DNA from: CAHJXG01 sp964235485
GTDB lineage: Bacteria > Pseudomonadota > Alphaproteobacteria > Acetobacterales > Acetobacteraceae
Direction: 5' to 3'
Length of the DNA stretch: 64,000 bases
NCBI GenBank assembly: GCA_964235485.1
Contig: CAXSAZ010000003.1
Coordinates: 169,267 to 233,266 of the forward strand
Shown here: in pieces, positions 50,909 through 60,917 of the stretch
Layout: each line of letters opens with the position of its first letter
Position numbering within the stretch: position 1 is the stretch's first letter
Notes under the pieces: model-generated
Seen by the model: only the letters and a program-made list of their open reading frames with translations
Database searches by the model: none
Told to the model about the DNA's origin: nothing
Position numbers and translations under genes: made by a program

Positions 50909-51994
50909 TTACAGGGCGTCCAGCAACGCTTTCCAAGCCTTGCGATGCCTTGGCTGGCTGCTGAACTCGTCGAGCTGCGAACCGATCTGCGCCACGAAGG
51001 CCCGAACCCCCGTCTCCCCTAACAGCGGCAGGGCGCCGCGCATCAGGTCGCCAATGGTTGCGTGGTAAAGGTTCGTGCCCGAGGCCCAAGCATGGCTGAA
51101 CGTTCTTTCCACCGCTTCCCGCTCGGCAACCCGGATGCCCTCGGTGCACAAAAGCAGTTCGCGCACAGCGAACTCGCGCGCTTTGGCGACGGCGGTCTGT
51201 ACGTCGGCATCCCCGATTTTGCGCTCCTTCACCTCCACCGCGAGGATAACATCCCCGTCGGGTCCTACGCATTCCAGGTCGCCGGCCGAGTTCGTGGCCG
51301 CATCCGTGGCGTTGACGACGTTTCGGCGCACCTCCCGGTAAAGTTTGAGGCGATCTCGGAACGTTTCAAATAAGGCGGCTGTCACCGCCAGTCCCCGGTC
51401 GCCGCCACTCCGTTCCGAAAGAAATGTCCCGACCAGTGCCTCGGCCTGCCGCAGGCTGACCCTTGGAGGAATGACGTAAACGAACGCGAGCTCGCGCAAC
51501 CGGTCACGGATCGCTGCCAGGACTTGTGACAAGACCCGTTCAGCATATGCCGGGTCGTCCGCCTCCTCGACGTCGCGCAGGACCTTGCACAGGCTTTCCC
51601 ACTGTTCCCGGTCGGCCATCTGGTCCAGCCCGTCATCCACCCGGGGGCGGCGCAGAGGATTGCTGACATAAGGGTCGCCGCTCTTGCCCAAGACGCTCTG
51701 GTTGCCTCGATTCCATGGCACGATAATCGCGGAGGCGAAGCCGCGGGGGTCCCAGCGCCCCTTGCTTCCATCTCCTTTTTGCAGGCACAGCGCATCAAGG
51801 CTGGGATCGACCAGCTTGCCCAACAGTTGCGTCGGCAGGCAGAAGCGGATGGCGGTTTGTCCGCTGTTGGCCAAGGCTTTGATTTCGTGCGGAGCGCCTA
51901 CGCCCTCGTCGGACAGCACGATGTCCCAAAGGTTTTCCAGCTTTTTCCTGGCCTGGTCCCGATCCGGTGTTGCGGGCGCGCGTCCTTTCGCCAT
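50909..51994 (-). CDS. Type II restriction endonuclease, SacI-like family
   Basis: A 361-residue protein with lower codon GC bias than its neighbours. It matches SacI-type endonucleases from memory: VVNATDAATNSAGDLECVGP then DVILAVEVKERKI, a PD-(D/E)xK-like core (D-E-V-E-V-K), followed by ELLLCTEGIRV. The N-terminal half carries ASAIIVPWNRGNQSVLGKS. It lies 7 bases after a D12-class adenine methyltransferase on the same strand, so the two form one type II system. Specificity is unknown; GAGCTC would be the guess from SacI but is unproven. Confidence 0.72.
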   Translation of the reverse strand: MAKGRAPATPDRDQARKKLENLWDIVLSDEGVGAPHEIKALANSGQTAIRFCLPTQLLGKLVDPSLDALCLQKGDGSKGRWDPRGFASAIIVPWNRGNQSVLGKSGDPYVSNPLRRPRVDDGLDQMADREQWESLCKVLRDVEEADDPAYAERVLSQVLAAIRDRLRELAFVYVIPPRVSLRQAEALVGTFLSERSGGDRGLAVTAALFETFRDRLKLYREVRRNVVNATDAATNSAGDLECVGPDGDVILAVEVKERKIGDADVQTAVAKAREFAVRELLLCTEGIRVAEREAVERTFSHAWASGTNLYHATIGDLMRGALPLLGETGVRAFVAQIGSQLDEFSSQPRHRKAWKALLDAL

Positions 51995-52001
51995 GCCGTT
52001 T

Positions 52002-52940
52002 TCAGTAATTCATCCAAAGGCACTCTTGCCGCTCCTTCTTGATAGAGTGGCACTGCTTGACCGGAGCGTCGAAGCGTCGCCAGTCCCGGTAAAGCCCGTC
52101 CATCAAGGCATTGCGGTAGCCGGAGATCGCCGCCTTCCCCGCGCAGCGATGGAGCGTCGCCGCGAGGGCGATGTGCTCTTCCTCGTTCATCTCGAAGCCG
52201 TAAGCCTTGCTGTCGCCGCGCGTGTCGTGCAGGTAAGGCGGGTCGCAGTAGAACAAGGTGTTCTCGCCGTCGTAGAGGCGGATCACGTCGAGGGCCGGGC
52301 GGTTCTCGATCTGGACGCGGATCAGGCGGGTTCCGATATCGGCAAGCGCCTCGACCCCGCCGAGCCAGCGCGACACCACGCCCGACATGCCGGCCCGGCT
52401 CGTGTCCTTGCAGTTGGCCCATCGGCCGAGCGTGGCGGTTTGCGCCAGACCCGTCCGCGTCTGCCGCGCCCGAATATAGAAGCGCCGCGCCCGCTCCAGG
52501 GTGGATACGCCTTGGGTGCTGCTCACAATGGCCCGGTGGAACTCCTCGCGGGAGAAGGGGGTGAGAGCGATAGCGCGCTCGAGCTCAGCGCCTTGGTCCC
52601 GCAGCGCGCGGAAGAAGTTCACCACTTCGCCGTCAACGTCGTTGTAGGTTTCAACAGGTGCCGGATGGCGGTTGAGCAACACGGCGGCCGATCCAGAGAA
52701 TGGCTCGCAGTAATGGTGCGCCTTGGGCAACAGCGGCAAAAGCCAGTCCAGGTGGTTGAACTTGCCTCCATACCAGCCGAACGCGATGCGGCGGCGCCGG
52801 GAGCGCGGCATCGCCATCGGAAGCTCATGCACTTCGTCATCGTCCAGGTAGATAGGGGATGGTCCGCGCCGCCCCGGCCTGCCTCCGCGACCAACCATTT
52901 GAACATCGTCGGCGGCATTCAAGGCGAGCTTCTTGGTCAA
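52002..52940 (-). CDS. D12-class N6-adenine DNA methyltransferase
   Basis: A 312-residue Dam-like enzyme. The SAM motif is YCEPFSGSAAVLLN with WYGGKFNHLDWLLPLLP before it, and the catalytic motif IV is FYCDPPYLHDTRGD (DPPY). It should methylate adenine and protect host DNA from the downstream nuclease. The first codon is probably TTG 52940; ATG 52898 is the alternative and omits 14 residues. A methyltransferase-first order fits safe establishment. Codon use suggests transfer. Confidence 0.88.
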   Translation of the reverse strand: MTKKLALNAADDVQMVGRGGRPGRRGPSPIYLDDDEVHELPMAMPRSRRRRIAFGWYGGKFNHLDWLLPLLPKAHHYCEPFSGSAAVLLNRHPAPVETYNDVDGEVVNFFRALRDQGAELERAIALTPFSREEFHRAIVSSTQGVSTLERARRFYIRARQTRTGLAQTATLGRWANCKDTSRAGMSGVVSRWLGGVEALADIGTRLIRVQIENRPALDVIRLYDGENTLFYCDPPYLHDTRGDSKAYGFEMNEEEHIALAATLHRCAGKAAISGYRNALMDGLYRDWRRFDAPVKQCHSIKKERQECLWMNY

Positions 52941-53108
52941 CGGCTTCTCCCAACGGCGTTACCGCGTTCAAGCGTCCAGTTCGGCACAAGCCGCGCAGCT
53001 CTTGCTCCGCTGCTCGGGCCTGGTGAAGGCTTAAAAGGGGCGGTCGCCGGCGACTCCCTCGCAAGCTATCAACGCGATCATACGCCTTACGCTTTCCAGC
53101 CGTGCGCG

Positions 53109-53624
53109 TCAGCGGTCATACGCCACCAACGACTCAAACGGCACGTCCACCCGCGCCCGTCCGCCCAGGAACGTCAACTCGATTAGCGCCGCCGCCGCCG
53201 GCACCTCCGCGCCCACCCGGCGCAGCAGCGCGATGCCGGCCGCCATGGTGCCGCCGGTCGCCAGCAGGTCATCCACCACCACCACCCGCGCGCCGGGGGC
53301 CACCGCGTCCGCCTGGATCTCGATCCGGTCCGTGCCGTATTCCAGCTCGTAATCCAGGCCGACCACGGCGCCCGGCAGCTTGCCGCGCTTGCGCAGCATC
53401 ACGAAGCCGCAGCCGAGCTTCAGCGCCAAGGGCGCAGCCAGCAGGAAGCCGCGGGACTCCACCCCGGCCAGCAGGTGCGGCTGGTGCCCGCGCACGATGT
53501 TGGCCAGCCGCCCCATCGCCACCTGCCACGCATCGGGGTCCCGCAGCAGGGTGGAGATGTCGTAGAACAGGATGCCCGGCTTCGGGAAGTCGGGAACGCC
53601 GCGGATGTGGTCCTTGAGGTCCAT
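53109..53624 (-). CDS. apt: Adenine phosphoribosyltransferase
   Basis: A 171-residue purine-salvage enzyme that makes AMP from adenine and PRPP. It starts MDLKDHIRGVPDFPKPGILF, has the PRPP motif VVVVDDLLATGGTMAAG and the HLLAGVESRGFLLAAPLALK segment. Normal length. It is divergent from the DUF2842 gene. Confidence 0.96.
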   Translation of the reverse strand: MDLKDHIRGVPDFPKPGILFYDISTLLRDPDAWQVAMGRLANIVRGHQPHLLAGVESRGFLLAAPLALKLGCGFVMLRKRGKLPGAVVGLDYELEYGTDRIEIQADAVAPGARVVVVDDLLATGGTMAAGIALLRRVGAEVPAAAALIELTFLGGRARVDVPFESLVAYDR

Positions 53625-53719
53625 GGTGCTGCCTTGTGTGGGATTGGCGCGTGAGGATCAGGCGGCTGTACCGCCTCCCGGCCATTGCGGCAACCGAGGC
53701 GCCGGGCTAGGCAGCGTGC

Positions 53720-53911
53720 ATGTCGAGACCCGCCATCGCCACGGCCGCCGGGGTGCTGTTCATCATCGCCTATGTCGTGGCGGCTATCACCCTGCCGGAC
53801 CTGGCGCCGCGCCTGCATTGGTCGCTGGAAGCGCTTTACTGGTGCGTGGCCGGCATCGTCTGGGTGTTTCCAATCCGCTGGCTGATGCTGTGGTCGGTGC
53901 ACAAGCGATAG
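53720..53911 (+). CDS. DUF2842 membrane protein
   Basis: A 63-residue protein with two membrane helices (IATAAGVLFIIAYVVAAITL and ALYWCVAGIVWVFPIRWLML). The GIVWVFPIRWLMLWS end is typical of DUF2842, a family found mainly in alphaproteobacteria. Function unknown. Confidence 0.88.
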   Translation: MSRPAIATAAGVLFIIAYVVAAITLPDLAPRLHWSLEALYWCVAGIVWVFPIRWLMLWSVHKR

Positions 53912-54026
53912 GGCGCTTTCTGGGGTGCGTTTCTTGGGGTGCGCCTTCACGGCCCGGTCATCATTCGGCAACATGGCTGCAACACGGCGCGGCTACATCG
54001 GCCGCTCCACAGCGGAGGTTCCGTCC

Positions 54027-55364
54027 ATGAAGCGACGCACTTTGATCGCCGGCGCGGCGGCGCTCGGCCTCCATTCCGGCGTCCGGGCGCAGGCGCAGGC
54101 CGGGCGCGCCCGCGTCGTGTTCTGGCACGCGATGAACGGGGCGCTGAACGACGAGGTGAACCGCATCTGCGCCGCCTTCAACGCAGCTCAAACGGACGCC
54201 GAGGTCGTGCCGGTGTTCAAGGGCACCTACCCGGAAACCCTGACCGCCGCCATCGCCGCCTGGCGCGCCGGGCAAGCGCCGCATCTGGTGCAGATGTACG
54301 AGGTCGGCACCGGCTCCATGCTGGCGGCCGGCCCCGCGGTCAAGCAGACCTGGCAGTTGATCGGGGAAAGCGGCGTTGCCATCGACCCGGCTGCCTATAT
54401 CGGCGCGGTGCGCGGCTATTACAGCCTGCCGGACGGGCGGCTCGCGTCCATGCCGTTCAATTCCAGCACGTCGGTGATGTGGCTCAACGCGGACGCCTTG
54501 GAGCGCGCCGGGCTTGACCCGGCGAAACCGCCCGCGACCTGGCCGGAGGTGATCGCGGCGGCGCAGGCGATCCGCACGAAGTCCGCCGCCCCCACGGCGT
54601 CCACCACCGCCTGGTTCCCCTGGATCCAGTTGGAGCAGTTCGCCGCCATGCACGACCTGCCGTTTGCGACCAAGGCGAACGGGTTCGAGGGGCTGGACAC
54701 CGCGCTGCTGGTCAACGCGCCGCCCTTCGTCAAGCAGTTGGACCGCATCCTGGCCATGGCGAAGGATGGCACCTTCCGCTACGCCGGGCGGGACAACGCG
54801 CCGGACCCGCTGTTCTACTCGGGAGAGGCGGCGATCTCCTTCAACTCGTCCGGCTCGCGCGCCGACATCGCAAAGAACGCCAAGTTCCGCTGGCTGGAAG
54901 CGCCGCTGCCCTACGACCCGGAGCTGACGGCCGCCCCGATCAACTCGATCATCGGCGGCGCCAGCCTGTGGACCATGACGGCGCCGGGCCGCACGCCCGC
55001 GGAGTACAAGGGCGCCGCACAGTTCCTGGCCTTCATCGCGCAGCCCGCGCGGGACGCGGAGTGGCACCAGAACACGGGCTACGTGCCGGTGACGCTCGCG
55101 GGCTACGAGGAAAGCAAGCGGCAGGGCTACTACGACAAGAACCCCGGCGCCGACGTGCCGATCAAGCAACTGACCCGCGGCACGGTCACGCCGAACAGCC
55201 GGGGCTTCCGCCTGGGCCGGATGCCGGAACTGCGCAACATCGTCTATGAGGAGGTGGAGCGCGCGCTGCAAGGGAGCCAAGGCGCGCAGGCGGCGCTCGA
55301 CAACGTGGTGGGCCGCGGCAACCGCGTACTGCGGGAGTTCGAGCGCGCGAACCGCGGCACCTGA
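54027..55364 (+). CDS. ugpB: Glycerol-3-phosphate ABC transporter, substrate-binding protein
   Basis: A 445-residue periplasmic binding protein with signal peptide (RTLIAGAAALGLHSGVRAQA). Key features are VVFWHAMNGALNDEVNRICA, GSMLAAGPAVKQTWQLIGES, MPFNSSTSVMWLNADAL and SIIGGASLWTM, all UgpB-like. It captures sn-glycerol-3-phosphate or its diesters. AGCGGAGG precedes ATG 54027. First of the ugpB-A-E-C operon; no ugpQ follows. Confidence 0.94.
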   Translation: MKRRTLIAGAAALGLHSGVRAQAQAGRARVVFWHAMNGALNDEVNRICAAFNAAQTDAEVVPVFKGTYPETLTAAIAAWRAGQAPHLVQMYEVGTGSMLAAGPAVKQTWQLIGESGVAIDPAAYIGAVRGYYSLPDGRLASMPFNSSTSVMWLNADALERAGLDPAKPPATWPEVIAAAQAIRTKSAAPTASTTAWFPWIQLEQFAAMHDLPFATKANGFEGLDTALLVNAPPFVKQLDRILAMAKDGTFRYAGRDNAPDPLFYSGEAAISFNSSGSRADIAKNAKFRWLEAPLPYDPELTAAPINSIIGGASLWTMTAPGRTPAEYKGAAQFLAFIAQPARDAEWHQNTGYVPVTLAGYEESKRQGYYDKNPGADVPIKQLTRGTVTPNSRGFRLGRMPELRNIVYEEVERALQGSQGAQAALDNVVGRGNRVLREFERANRGT

Positions 55365-55379
55365 CTGGCGGCCTGCCCG

Positions 55380-56261
55380 ATGGAACGACGCACGGTCTTC
55401 CCCGGGCGGCTGCTGCCGGCCCTGCTGGCCGCGCCGCAACTCGCGTTGACCGCCGTGTTCTTCCTGTGGCCGGCCGGGCAGGCGATGTGGTTCAGCGCCG
55501 TGCGGCAGGACGCCTTCGGCCTGCGCTCCGAGTTCGTCGGCTTCGAGAACTTCTCCGATTTGCTGTCCGACCCGCTGTATCGGGAAAGCGCCGGGCGCAC
55601 CGCCTTGTTCTGCGTGGCGGTCGCGGCGCTCAGCATGGGGGTGGCGCTGCTGCTCGCGGTGTTCGCCGACCGGGACATCCGGGGCCGCGCCGCCTACCGC
55701 ACCCTGCTGATCTGGCCCTACGCCATCGCCCCGGCGGTCGCGGCGGTGCTGTGGATCCTGGTGCTGCACCCGCAAGTCGGTCTCCTGGGCCGCTGGCTGA
55801 ACCGGCACGGCATCGACTGGGACTACCGGCTGCGCGACGCGCAGGCGATAGGCGTCGTGGTGCTGGCCAGCGCGTGGAAGCAGGTGAGCTACGACTTCAT
55901 CTTCTTCCTGGCGGGCCTGCAGGCCATCCCGCGCACGGTCGTGGAGGCCGCGCGCATGGACGGCGCCCGCGGCTGGCGCCGCTTCCGCACCATCACCTTG
56001 CCGCTGCTGACGCCCACGGTGCTGTTCCTGCTCGTGGTGAACCTGGTTTATGCCGCCTTCGACACCTTCGGCACGGTCCAGGCGCTGACCGGCGGCGGAC
56101 CCGGCAAGGCCACGGAAACCCTGGTGGTCAAGGTGTACCGGGACGGGGTGGTGAACCTTGACCTCGGGTCAAGCTCGGCGCAGTCCGTGCTGCTGATGGG
56201 GGCGGTGATCCTGCTCACGGCGCTGCAGTTCCGCGTGCTCGGGCGGCGTCGTGCGGACTGA
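55380..56261 (+). CDS. ugpA: Glycerol-3-phosphate ABC transporter, permease UgpA
   Basis: A 293-residue six-helix permease. The EAA loop that docks on the ATPase is TVVEAARMDGARGWRRFRTI, after IFFLAGLQAIP. The GGGPGKATETLVV motif is typical of the UgpA/MalF group. It overlaps ugpE by 11 bases. Confidence 0.93.
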   Translation: MERRTVFPGRLLPALLAAPQLALTAVFFLWPAGQAMWFSAVRQDAFGLRSEFVGFENFSDLLSDPLYRESAGRTALFCVAVAALSMGVALLLAVFADRDIRGRAAYRTLLIWPYAIAPAVAAVLWILVLHPQVGLLGRWLNRHGIDWDYRLRDAQAIGVVVLASAWKQVSYDFIFFLAGLQAIPRTVVEAARMDGARGWRRFRTITLPLLTPTVLFLLVVNLVYAAFDTFGTVQALTGGGPGKATETLVVKVYRDGVVNLDLGSSSAQSVLLMGAVILLTALQFRVLGRRRAD

Positions 56262-57075
56262 CTGGCTGGCGCATTCCGTGTTGGGCGCGGGCGTGCTGCT
56301 GTTCGCGCTGCCGGTGTGGCTGGTGCTGGCCGGGTCCACGCAAGCCGCCGACGCCATCGCCCGCGGCGAGCTGTCGCTTGTGCCGAACCTGCACGGCCTC
56401 GGCATCTACGCGGACGTGCTGCGCAACGGCGGCCCCGGCGTCACGCCCTTGTGGCGGATGCTGCTGGTCAGCTTCGGCATGGCGCTGGCGATTGCGCTCG
56501 GCAAGATCGCGATCTCCGTGCTGTCCGCCTACGCCGTCGCGTTTTTCCGCTGGCCCGGGCGGCGGCTGGCGTTCTCCGTCATCTTCCTGACCCTCATGCT
56601 GCCGGTCGAGGTGCGGATCATCCCGACCTACTCGGTGATGGCGGGCCTGGGCCTGATCAACAGCTTCACCGGGCTGACCTTGCCGCTGGTCGCCTCGGCC
56701 ACTGCGACCCTGCTGTTCCGCCAGGTATTCCTGGCGGTGCCGGACGAGCTGATGGAGGCCGCGCGCATGGACGGCGCCGGGCCGTGGCGCTTTTTGCGCG
56801 ACATCCTGTTGCCGGTGTCCGCCCCGAACCTCGCGGCGCTGTTCGTGATCCTGTTCGTGTATGGCTGGAACCAGTACCTGTGGCCGCTGCTGGTCGCGAC
56901 CGACCCGCGGCTCGACACGGTGGTGATCGGCATCGTCAAGATGATCGGCTCGGAGGTGCAGACCGAGTGGAACCGCGTGATGGCCGCGGCCGTGCTCGCT
57001 TTGCTGCCCCCGGTCGCGGTGGTGCTGCTGATGCAGCGGTGGTTCGTCAAGGGCCTGGCGGAAGGGGACAAGTAG
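56251..57075 (+). CDS. ugpE: Glycerol-3-phosphate ABC transporter, permease UgpE
   Basis: A 274-residue permease from GTG 56251. The EAA loop is DELMEAARMDGAGPWRFLRD, followed by FVILFVYGWNQYLWPLLVAT, the UgpE/MalG signature. It pairs with UgpA. Stop and the ugpC GTG are 3 bases apart. Confidence 0.93.
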   Translation: MRTDWLAHSVLGAGVLLFALPVWLVLAGSTQAADAIARGELSLVPNLHGLGIYADVLRNGGPGVTPLWRMLLVSFGMALAIALGKIAISVLSAYAVAFFRWPGRRLAFSVIFLTLMLPVEVRIIPTYSVMAGLGLINSFTGLTLPLVASATATLLFRQVFLAVPDELMEAARMDGAGPWRFLRDILLPVSAPNLAALFVILFVYGWNQYLWPLLVATDPRLDTVVIGIVKMIGSEVQTEWNRVMAAAVLALLPPVAVVLLMQRWFVKGLAEGDK

Positions 57076-57078
57076 CGG

Positions 57079-58128
<1,050 letters not shown>

Positions 58129-58206
58129 CGATGGCCGCGCCGCTATGCCCCTCGCAATGACACGAAAAGTGGCCGATGCAAGCGGCCGTGGGCCATAGGC
58201 GACATC

Positions 58207-58704
58207 TCAGCTTGAACCTTCCTCGTTGCTTCCATCCTCCCGTGCGGTGGCGAGACAAGTGAGCGCCTGCCCCGTCAGTCGAAGGAAGACCTTCTCGTTC
58301 TGCTCAACCGCGCCCATCGCGTCGTAAAAGCCGAGCAGGCGAGCATTGCTGCGGTCGGCGGTCCAGTCGAGGCGTGCGAAACCGCCCTCGACGGCAAGCC
58401 GTGCCACGGCCTGCATCAGCGCGGTGCCAGTGCCGCTTCCACGTGCCCTTGCCGAGACGAACAGTTCCTTGAGGAACAGGCCCGGCTTGAGGCCCGGTCC
58501 TGGAAAGATGGCGCCGACGGCTGCGAAGCCGATGACGCTTGGATCGGCGGCGACGAGCACGCTGACGCCTTCGGGCAGCTTCGCAAGCCGCGCCGCGATC
58601 TCATCGAGCGGCGGGCAGGCCACGCGGTAGTGCGCCTGCATTTCTCGGAACAAAGCCGCCGTGCCAGCGATGTCCTCGGAACCCATCTGGCGCACCGCAA
58701 TCAA
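58207..58704 (-). CDS. GNAT-family acetyltransferase
   Basis: A 165-residue GNAT protein. I start at TTG 58704 because AAAAGGAGG lies just upstream; the frame is open further up through unconserved sequence. Motif A is LFVSARARGSGTGTALMQAV, then ARLDWTADRSNARLLGFYDA. Substrate unknown. It lies 122 bases downstream of tRNA-Pro on the same strand. Confidence 0.8.
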   Translation of the reverse strand: MIAVRQMGSEDIAGTAALFREMQAHYRVACPPLDEIAARLAKLPEGVSVLVAADPSVIGFAAVGAIFPGPGLKPGLFLKELFVSARARGSGTGTALMQAVARLAVEGGFARLDWTADRSNARLLGFYDAMGAVEQNEKVFLRLTGQALTCLATAREDGSNEEGSS

Positions 58705-58826
58705 CCATGCCTCCTTTTTTCCTGCTTGGCGCCACGCATACGCGAGCGCGAGGGTGCAGGATGGGAGCGCGGGTGACACTCGACTGCCCGAAGCTCGAAC
58801 TGGAACATCACCTTGTATAGGAAAGT

Positions 58827-58903
58827 TGGTCGGGGCGAGAGGATTCGAACCTCCGGCCTCTTGCTCCCGAAGCAAGCGTACTACCAGGCTGTACTACGCC
58901 CCG
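58827..58903 (-). tRNA. tRNA-Pro (CGG)
   Basis: The minus strand folds into a cloverleaf: acceptor CGGGGCG with CGCCCCG, D-arm GTACAGCCTGGTAGTAC, anticodon arm CTTGC-TTCGGGA-GCAAG with anticodon CGG, and T-arm GGAGG-TTCGAAT-CCTCT. Discriminator A is followed by an encoded CCA. It reads CCG proline codons. Confidence 0.95.
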
Positions 58904-58974
58904 ACTATGCCGCGCATATAGACCCAGCGCCCGCCCGGGGCAAGGCGCGAAACGCGCCTGCCCGAGGCAACCCG

Positions 58975-59565
58975 CTAAACGCGCTCCGGCCGCCCGGCGC
59001 CGGGCGAGGGGAGGGCGGCCAACCGGGCCAGCACGGCCTCCACGTCCGGCAGCACCTCGTACAGCCGCAGGCACTCCGGCCCGGCGAAACCCTGGTCCAC
59101 CGCCGCCTCCATGCTGAGCAGGAATGGCTGCGCCCAGCCGGCCACGTCGCAGACCAGGATGGGCTTGTCATGCAGCGCGAGTTGCTTCCAGGTGGTGATC
59201 TCGAACGTCTCGTCAAACGTGCCGAGGCCGCCGGGCATGGTGACAAAAGCATCGGCGGCGTCGAACATGCGGCGCTTGCGGTCGTGCATGGTGGGCGTCA
59301 CGATCATCTCCCCCACCCCGGCGTGCGCCACTTCCCGCCGCTGCAGGAACTCGGGGATGATGCCCAGCACCTGCCCGCCCGCGCCCAGCGCCGCATCGGC
59401 CACGATGCCCATCAGCCCGACGCCGCCGCCGCCATACACCAGCCGGATGCCCGCCGCCGCCAGCCCGGCGCCCAGCGCCGCCGCCGCCGCCGCGTAAACG
59501 GGGTCGGACCCGGCGCGGGAGCCGCAAAACACGGCGACGGAGCGGATGGGCTGTGGTGGCGGCAT
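58975..59565 (-). CDS. LOG-family protein (TIGR00730)
   Basis: A 196-residue Rossmann-fold protein started at ATG 59565. It shows SVAVFCGSRAGSDPVYAAAA, VYGGGGVGLMGIVADAAL and the PGGLGTFDETFE motif (PGGxGTxxE) with the preceding HDRKRRMFDAADAF. Such proteins are cytokinin riboside-monophosphate phosphoribohydrolases or general nucleotide N-glycosidases; lysine-decarboxylase annotation is historical. Bacterial role uncertain. Confidence 0.9.
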   Translation of the reverse strand: MPPPQPIRSVAVFCGSRAGSDPVYAAAAAALGAGLAAAGIRLVYGGGGVGLMGIVADAALGAGGQVLGIIPEFLQRREVAHAGVGEMIVTPTMHDRKRRMFDAADAFVTMPGGLGTFDETFEITTWKQLALHDKPILVCDVAGWAQPFLLSMEAAVDQGFAGPECLRLYEVLPDVEAVLARLAALPSPGAGRPERV

Positions 59566-59666
59566 GGCGGCTCCTATGGAGTTCGGGCGGCGAAACGCCG
59601 AATGGGGGTGGCGCGGCCGGCGATGGGGTGCGAGGCTTTCACCATAACGGAAACCAGGAGACTTGG

Positions 59667-60140
59667 ATGCGGACAACTTTGCTGATCGGGCTGGCGGCGG
59701 CCGGCCTGGGCGGGGCGGCGCTGGCGCAGAACCTGCCGGCCGGACCCACCGTGCCGTTCCCCGCGGACACCCTCATCGCCGCGCGGCAAGCGGGCTTTGA
59801 CCTGCAGGCGGGCGTCGCGTCCGGCATGAAAACGGTGATCGACGCGGGCGGCGACGTGAAGGGCCTGGTGGACGGCGCCAAAGGCTTGTCGTCCTGGGGC
59901 CATGTCATCCCCGCCATGTTCCCGGACGGCACGCAGTCCGGGCACAACACCAAGGCCCGCCCGGAAATCTGGTCCGACCGCGCAGGCTTCGAGAAGGCGG
60001 CGCAGAACTTCTGGACGCAGGCCGACAAGCTCGCGACGCTGGCGGACGCCAACGACAAGGCCGGCTTCGCCGCGCAGTACACGGTGACCACGCAGGCCTG
60101 CGGCGCTTGCCACCGGTCCTACCGCGTGCGGACCAACTAA
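59667..60140 (+). CDS. Cytochrome c'
   Basis: A 157-residue periplasmic four-helix-bundle cytochrome. Signal peptide (LLIGLAAAGLGGAALAQ), mature helices, and the heme-binding TQACGACHRSYR near the C-terminus (CGACH), where c' places it. These proteins bind NO or CO and may detoxify NO. GGAGACTT precedes the ATG. The stop is 4 bases from the convergent cytochrome b561 stop. Confidence 0.93.
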   Translation: MRTTLLIGLAAAGLGGAALAQNLPAGPTVPFPADTLIAARQAGFDLQAGVASGMKTVIDAGGDVKGLVDGAKGLSSWGHVIPAMFPDGTQSGHNTKARPEIWSDRAGFEKAAQNFWTQADKLATLADANDKAGFAAQYTVTTQACGACHRSYRVRTN

Positions 60141-60144
60141 AGCT

Positions 60145-60858
60145 TCAGGCGAAGCGCACCAGCACCCATACCGCGCCCGCCGCCACGAGGAGGATGCCGG
60201 CGGCGAGCAGCGGGCTGGCGAAGCGCGGCTGGCGCAGGTTGGCGGGCAGGCGCTTCTTGCCCGTCACCATGGCGCGCACCAGGTCGTGCCGCTTGAACAC
60301 CGCATAGGCGATGATCGCCAGGATGTGCAGCACCACCAAGCCCAGCAGCACGTAGAACGAGGTGGCGTGTACGCCGGACAGCCAATCGCTGGTGCCCTTG
60401 CTGACCCAATGCGCCAGCGGCCCCTTGGCGTCGATGTCGTCGTTGCTGAACAGCCCGGTGCCCACCTGCACGAACAGCGCCGCGAGCATCGCCAGCACCA
60501 TCCAGCCCCCGGCGGCGTTGTGCCCGATCTCCGTGTCCGGCTCGCGCTTGCCGAACGTCGCCAGGTGGGCGAGGCCCGCCGTCGGGCTGCGCAGGAAGTT
60601 GCGGAAACGCGAGGTTTCGCTGCCGACGAACCCCCAGGCCACGCGGAACAGCAGCAAGGCCAGCACGGTGTAGCCCGACAGGAAATGGAACTCGGTCCAT
60701 CCCCGTATGGCGCACACGTAGCTGAACGTCATCAACACGACGACCGCCCAATGGAACAGCCGGGTGGGCGCATCCCACACCCGCATCAGCAGGTTGGGGA
60801 CTCGCGGCTTCGGCGGTCCGGTGGGGCGGCGGAGGGTAGGGCGGGAAGGTTGGGCCAT
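60145..60858 (-). CDS. Cytochrome b561-type membrane protein
   Basis: A 237-residue four-helix di-heme b cytochrome. RVWDAPTRLFHWAVVVLMTF contains the first heme His, followed by FHFLSGYTVLALLLFRVAWG, GHNAAGGWMVLAMLAALFVQ and VHATSFYVLLGLVVLHILAI with further histidines. This class is often next to c' or other small cytochromes and may reduce them. The last helix has an LLVAAGAVWVLVRFA tail. Confidence 0.9.
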   Translation of the reverse strand: MAQPSRPTLRRPTGPPKPRVPNLLMRVWDAPTRLFHWAVVVLMTFSYVCAIRGWTEFHFLSGYTVLALLLFRVAWGFVGSETSRFRNFLRSPTAGLAHLATFGKREPDTEIGHNAAGGWMVLAMLAALFVQVGTGLFSNDDIDAKGPLAHWVSKGTSDWLSGVHATSFYVLLGLVVLHILAIIAYAVFKRHDLVRAMVTGKKRLPANLRQPRFASPLLAAGILLVAAGAVWVLVRFA

Positions 60859-60917
60859 GCCGCATTCTGCCGCCGCCCGGCTTGACGGAAAAGCCCGGCG
60901 TCGCCATGCGGGCCGCC

